NCBI RefSeq assembly: GCF_022581195.2
Contig: NC_061452.1
Coordinates: forward strand, 2,735,501-2,799,500
Origin: Helicoverpa zea
Taxonomy: Eukaryota > Arthropoda > Insecta > Lepidoptera > Noctuidae
Reading direction: 5' to 3'
DNA: 64,000 nt
Numbering within the stretch: the first letter of the stretch is position 1; each line of letters opens with the position of its first letter. Position numbers and translations under genes: made by a program. Under the pieces are notes generated by a model. The model was not told where the DNA came from, did not search any database, and worked only from the letters and a program-made list of their open reading frames with translations. Shown piece by piece: positions 60,556 to 64,000 of the stretch.

Positions 60556-60818
60556 ATTGGACGTAGTTATGCAGAAACGTTCCAACCCACTGTACGCGTA
60601 AATGCTTATATCTCAAATTCAAGTTGAATTTGAGATATAAGCATTTACGCGTTTCAGTTGTATTCTTTTTTATTCTAACAAGTAAAGGTACTAGAGGTTT
60701 TATTGTTGAATTATATTGAGTTTAGATAACCATATGCTAAATTTTAGGCTGTTCAATCACAATAACTCGATTTCGGGTGACTTGTGGGTTGGAACGTTTC
60801 TGCATAACTACGTCCAAT
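60556..60818. mobile_element. MITE with 35-bp TIRs and an internal perfect hairpin
   Basis: TIRs at 60556-60590 and 60784-60818 are perfect complements, beginning ATTGGACGTAGTTATGCAGA. The flanking AATT is palindromic, so it may be a 4-bp duplication or part of the TIR. Just inside the left TIR is a separate hairpin: perfect 28-bp arms at 60595-60622 and 60624-60651 around a single base, containing CGCGTAAATGCTTATATCTC. Non-coding. Confidence 0.8.
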
Positions 60819-61550
60819 TCACGAAAGTTAGCGGGCTACGCTTATTACTTGGTAAGCGTAGGTAACGAAAATAGCGAATGAAATCTTCTGTATTTTAGTG
60901 CTAAAGCTTCAGACCTTGTGCTAACTGCTTAAATGCTACGTCAAATGTTTTATACCCTGATGCTTAGGCCTGTAAATTATTATATTACTTAAGAGGAAAA
61001 TATTGATGTTTAAAATTGGCGCCTAAAAATACAATAGGCGGTTAATTAGCAAAACAGCGGTTGACCTTTAAAGGAGAAAGTTTACGTCACGTTCTCTTGT
61101 TAAAAATGGTTTCTTCAAATATTTCCTCAACAAAAAAAAAACTGGAAAAAAATCTTTATTCTGCTTTAGTAGACGTAGGCCTCGACACGTGGCAAGTCAT
61201 CTTTTGTAACCGAAATATTTAAAATGGATCTGTTGGATCCTTCGTATTCTCTACTCATATAATTTAAGTCCTTTAAAGAACAGTACTATACGAAACTTTG
61301 ATCGGTTACCTAATGCACCGTTGTCCCGATCAAATGTTTAAGCACACCTAACCACAATATAACGGTATCCAAAGTATTAAAAGCAAGACAAGTTTCGTAG
61401 ACAATAGCACATAAATTACATAAAACCCAAATTGCTATTGAAGACATCTACAACAAACATTTCCTCAATAAAAGTTAAAGGTTCACTACTAGGGTACAAC
61501 GAACTAGAGGTACCTACATTACATATAACTAAGGTGTCGATATATAATAC
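60819..61550. other. no recognisable gene
   Basis: AT-rich; an A run at about 61132. Nothing assigned. Confidence 0.4.
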
Positions 61551-61746
61551 TAGTCCCGCGATTTCACCCGCTTCCCGTGAGAACTACTGATCGTACCGGG
61601 ATAAATTATAGCCCATGTTATTCGGGAAGAATGTAGTTTTACAACAGTGAAAGAATTTTTCAAATTAGTTCAGTAGTTTCGGAGGGTTTAGGGTACAAGC
61701 AAATAAACAAATGTTTCCTCTTTATTGTAAGTATTGGTATAGATGT
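61551..61746 (+). repeat. non-LTR/SINE-like tail repeat, copy 5
   Basis: Well-preserved member: TAGTCCCGCGATTTCACCCG, CCGGGATAAATTATAGCCCA, GTGAAAGAATTTTTCAAATT, AGTAGTTTCGGAGGG, ACAAGCAAATAAACAAATG and the end TAAGTATTGGTATAGAT. Confidence 0.7.
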
Positions 61747-61940
61747 TACAACGGTAAAGGAACTGGCTGGCTAGTCGTTTAACAGACAGAACTCTTTATG
61801 ACATTTTAAAGCTTGCGGTGAATTCAGAAAATGCGTGGGAAGGTTACAAATGATGGTAGGAAAGGACAAAATGAATGGCTTGTGTAAAAGAGGAGAGGAA
61901 AAGTGAAAATCGTTGTATATGAATAAAAGTAACTGTTCTT

Positions 61941-62075
61941 CGCAGTTTCACCAGGGGCCTGGGGGAACGACTTCAAGTATCGGGATAAAACATAGCCTAT
62001 GTAATTCAGGGATACTATAGTTTTCCAAGAGTGAAATAATTTTTCAAATCAGTTTAGTAGTTTCGAAGTCAAAAA
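61941..62075 (+). repeat. non-LTR/SINE-like tail repeat, copy 6 (truncated)
   Basis: Contains GTATCGGGATAAAACATAGC, CTATGTAATTCAGGGATA and AATCAGTTTAGTAGTTTCGA; the tail with the ACAAAC block is missing. It lies only about 200 bp from copy 5, in the same orientation. Confidence 0.62.
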
Positions 62076-62414
62076 AAAGCAATGAATCAAAATTTTCATA
62101 CTTTACATAATAATGACTGTTACAATATTGACTTCTAGATGAAACAGTCCTTATAGCATTGATTCGCAATTCACTAAGCGAGTATTATGAAGGAAATCCA
62201 GACATTGATGCTTAACCGCAAATTATCGCTCGTTCCTGAATACTAACCCTAATGTTTATTTATTGTTCATTGCATAATGTGCTGCTTACAAACATTTCCG
62301 CGATCTTTTTTTTTCTTGTAATTTTGCATATTTTACGACGAAAATAATCAGGCCATTTAATTGAATTTAGTGATTCAATTTTCTAGTTAACCTTATTAGA
62401 CATGTAAAGTATTA

Positions 62415-62648
62415 GGCGTCGTCCTAATTGGCAGCGATCGCGCGATGGCGCGATGCGTTTTTCATCTAAGACGTCGTCCTAATTGACAGCGATTGTACGA
62501 TGACACGATGCGTTCTCGTCGTTCGATGAGTTCAAACATACAGATTTCATCAGAGTGTCCTATTTGAACCTCGCTAGTGAGATAGTGAGATCGTGAGATG
62601 AAAAACGCATCGCGCCATCGTGCGATCGCTGCCAATTAGGACGACGCC
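62415..62648. mobile_element. PIF/Harbinger-type MITE (234 bp, TTA duplication)
   Basis: Inverted ends of about 53 bp start GGCGTCGTCCTAATTGGCAG and are flanked by TTA on both sides (62412-62414 and 62649-62651). A 3-bp TTA/TAA duplication and GG-starting ends are typical of PIF/Harbinger MITEs. The left end is partly repeated in direct orientation at 62470-62522 (GACGTCGTCCTAATTGACAG). Non-coding. Confidence 0.82.
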
Positions 62649-62717
62649 TTATTCTTACAACACTCAGCCACATTTATTTAATTAGACTTTAATTGGATTT
62701 AACGTTTGTAAGTTAAG

Positions 62718-62785
62718 TTACAGCCTTTCTATCGTCCCACTGCTGGGCACAGGTCTCCTCTCATACGGAAAAGGATTGAGCGTAA
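62718..62785 (-). repeat. SINE tail fragment, reverse
   Basis: Reverse complement of the 3' half of the SINE at 20858: TTACAGCCTTTCTATCGTCC, then CACTGCTGGGCACAGGTCTC and AAGGATTGAGCG. Truncated; no duplication visible. Confidence 0.75.
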
Positions 62786-64000
62786 CGTTTGTAATAATGT
62801 ATTAAGACTTTTAAAGTGTCTAAATTCATTCAGTTAACATTATTTCAACACTCACAGTCACAGCTCAATAAACAACTATTTTAAAGTCTTTTGTTTATTA
62901 TTTTTCGAGTCAACGAACTTTCAGCGATGTCAAATATAATAGGAATCTTGATCGGTGCCAATATATTCAGATTTGGCACCAGACGAGCATTGACAGTAAA
63001 ATAAATACATTACGATTTGAACAATTCGAGAGATGTTTTCTTTAAAGTTCTTCTTGCGCTACTTTGAAGTTTTAATATAAGAAAATACATTGTGAAATAA
63101 CTGCCAGTTTCTATCATCATATAAAATTGACTTGTAGCTACTTACTAAGTCGTATTATACAGTGTAGTTTTTTAATTAATTGCCACATGTTCTATAAAGA
63201 ATACAAGTCCCGATTTCTAATAGTTTCGTTATTAGGCAATCTCTATTCTCTTTCCCCTATAGGAACTACTTTTCTAAATACAACCTTATTTCCATTTTCA
63301 AAACAAAATTAAAATCCTCAACAGATTCTAAATTCAATTGGAACATTAAACGCACTCGACGCTGCAGACAATATTGCTGCTTTCTGCATAATGGTCTCAA
63401 GTATCGACTGTGCTATAACCATTGGCCCACATGCTGGCCACCTAATAATGATGTCACCTAATCTATGCTGCACGCTATACCAACGTTACAAACGCCTGCT
63501 ATTATAGTTACAGAGCATAGAGGTTTAGTATTTATGGTATTAATTATTTGTAACCTATTTAGTGACCGTTGGGCATAGATTTAACATGTTTGGTTGTGAA
63601 AGTTGGATGATTTTCAATCAATTATTTTAACAGCTTTGATTAGATTTTAGGAGAGATAAAATGCATTATTAAAAATGTGGTATTGGTTGCACCGGCTAGA
63701 TTTTAATCCCAGCTTTCTAAACGCTGAATTTACTGGTCACAATGACTTTATAAATTAAGAATGAAAAACTTATTAGGACTAAGTCCAAAATGGCCACATC
63801 GACTAAACGATCTAGGATAATTAGCGGGAAATCGAGTGGAACATTGCTAGAACATTCTAAGAAGCTATAATGACAGTAATTATTATTTTTTGTGTTCATT
63901 GGCGCGTATTTTTCAGTGCGGAGACTATGTGAATGTACGTACAAACATTCATCATTGTGGACGTCCATTACATGACATTACGTGGGTGCGGTTTGCACAA
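62786..64000. other. no recognisable gene
   Basis: AT-rich to the end of the window. A reverse frame of 83 codons at 63717-63968 is unsupported. Confidence 0.4.

Overview
The window reads as nuclear DNA of an insect, most likely a moth or butterfly. It is AT-rich and intron- or intergenic-like. It is littered with repeat families that look lepidopteran: (GAT)n-tailed non-LTR/SINE tails, short TIR elements, and a BEL/Pao retrotransposon. There is no sign of bacterial operons, rRNA or free-standing tRNA genes. Everything here was worked out by eye; species, copy number and family assignments are inference.

The one unambiguous gene is the polyprotein (minus strand, 4838-10198, 1786 codons, uninterrupted) of a complete BEL/Pao LTR retrotransposon at 4477-10879. 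It has 309-bp LTRs that look identical, a 5-bp target duplication and a primer-binding site complementary to the 3' end of tRNA-Tyr. It therefore appears to be a very recent, potentially autonomous insertion.

The rest is mostly non-autonomous DNA transposons and SINE/LINE debris. The clearest are: a 2317-bp foldback-type element at 37684-40000, with a 9-bp target duplication and inverted arms built from 151-bp tandem repeats (5 units left, 2 right); a 1453-bp element with 199-bp inverted ends and a GC-rich core at 53432-54884 (TATC duplication, Ginger-like ends); a TIR element carrying a THAP-domain start at 32643-33076; a 441-bp element whose two ends carry CTCF-like motifs at 57661-58101; two identical, oppositely oriented 225-bp MITEs at 19402 and 24254; a tRNA-derived SINE with a 15-bp duplication at 20858-21130; a Harbinger-type MITE at 62415-62648; a mariner-type MITE at 14573-14979; and several two-copy MITE families.

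Host coding sequence is sparse. The best candidate is a set of three short, mutually ordered open segments on the minus strand at 52016-51835, 51008-50897 and 49378-49205. The middle one has good splice sites. Their translations resemble, in the right order, the thigh and calf-1 regions of an integrin alpha subunit. This is inference from memory of the family, not a database hit. A few isolated plus-strand exon-like segments (44668-44840, 46400-46436, 56425-56461) are listed with low confidence. Between these features lie long stretches in which I see no gene.
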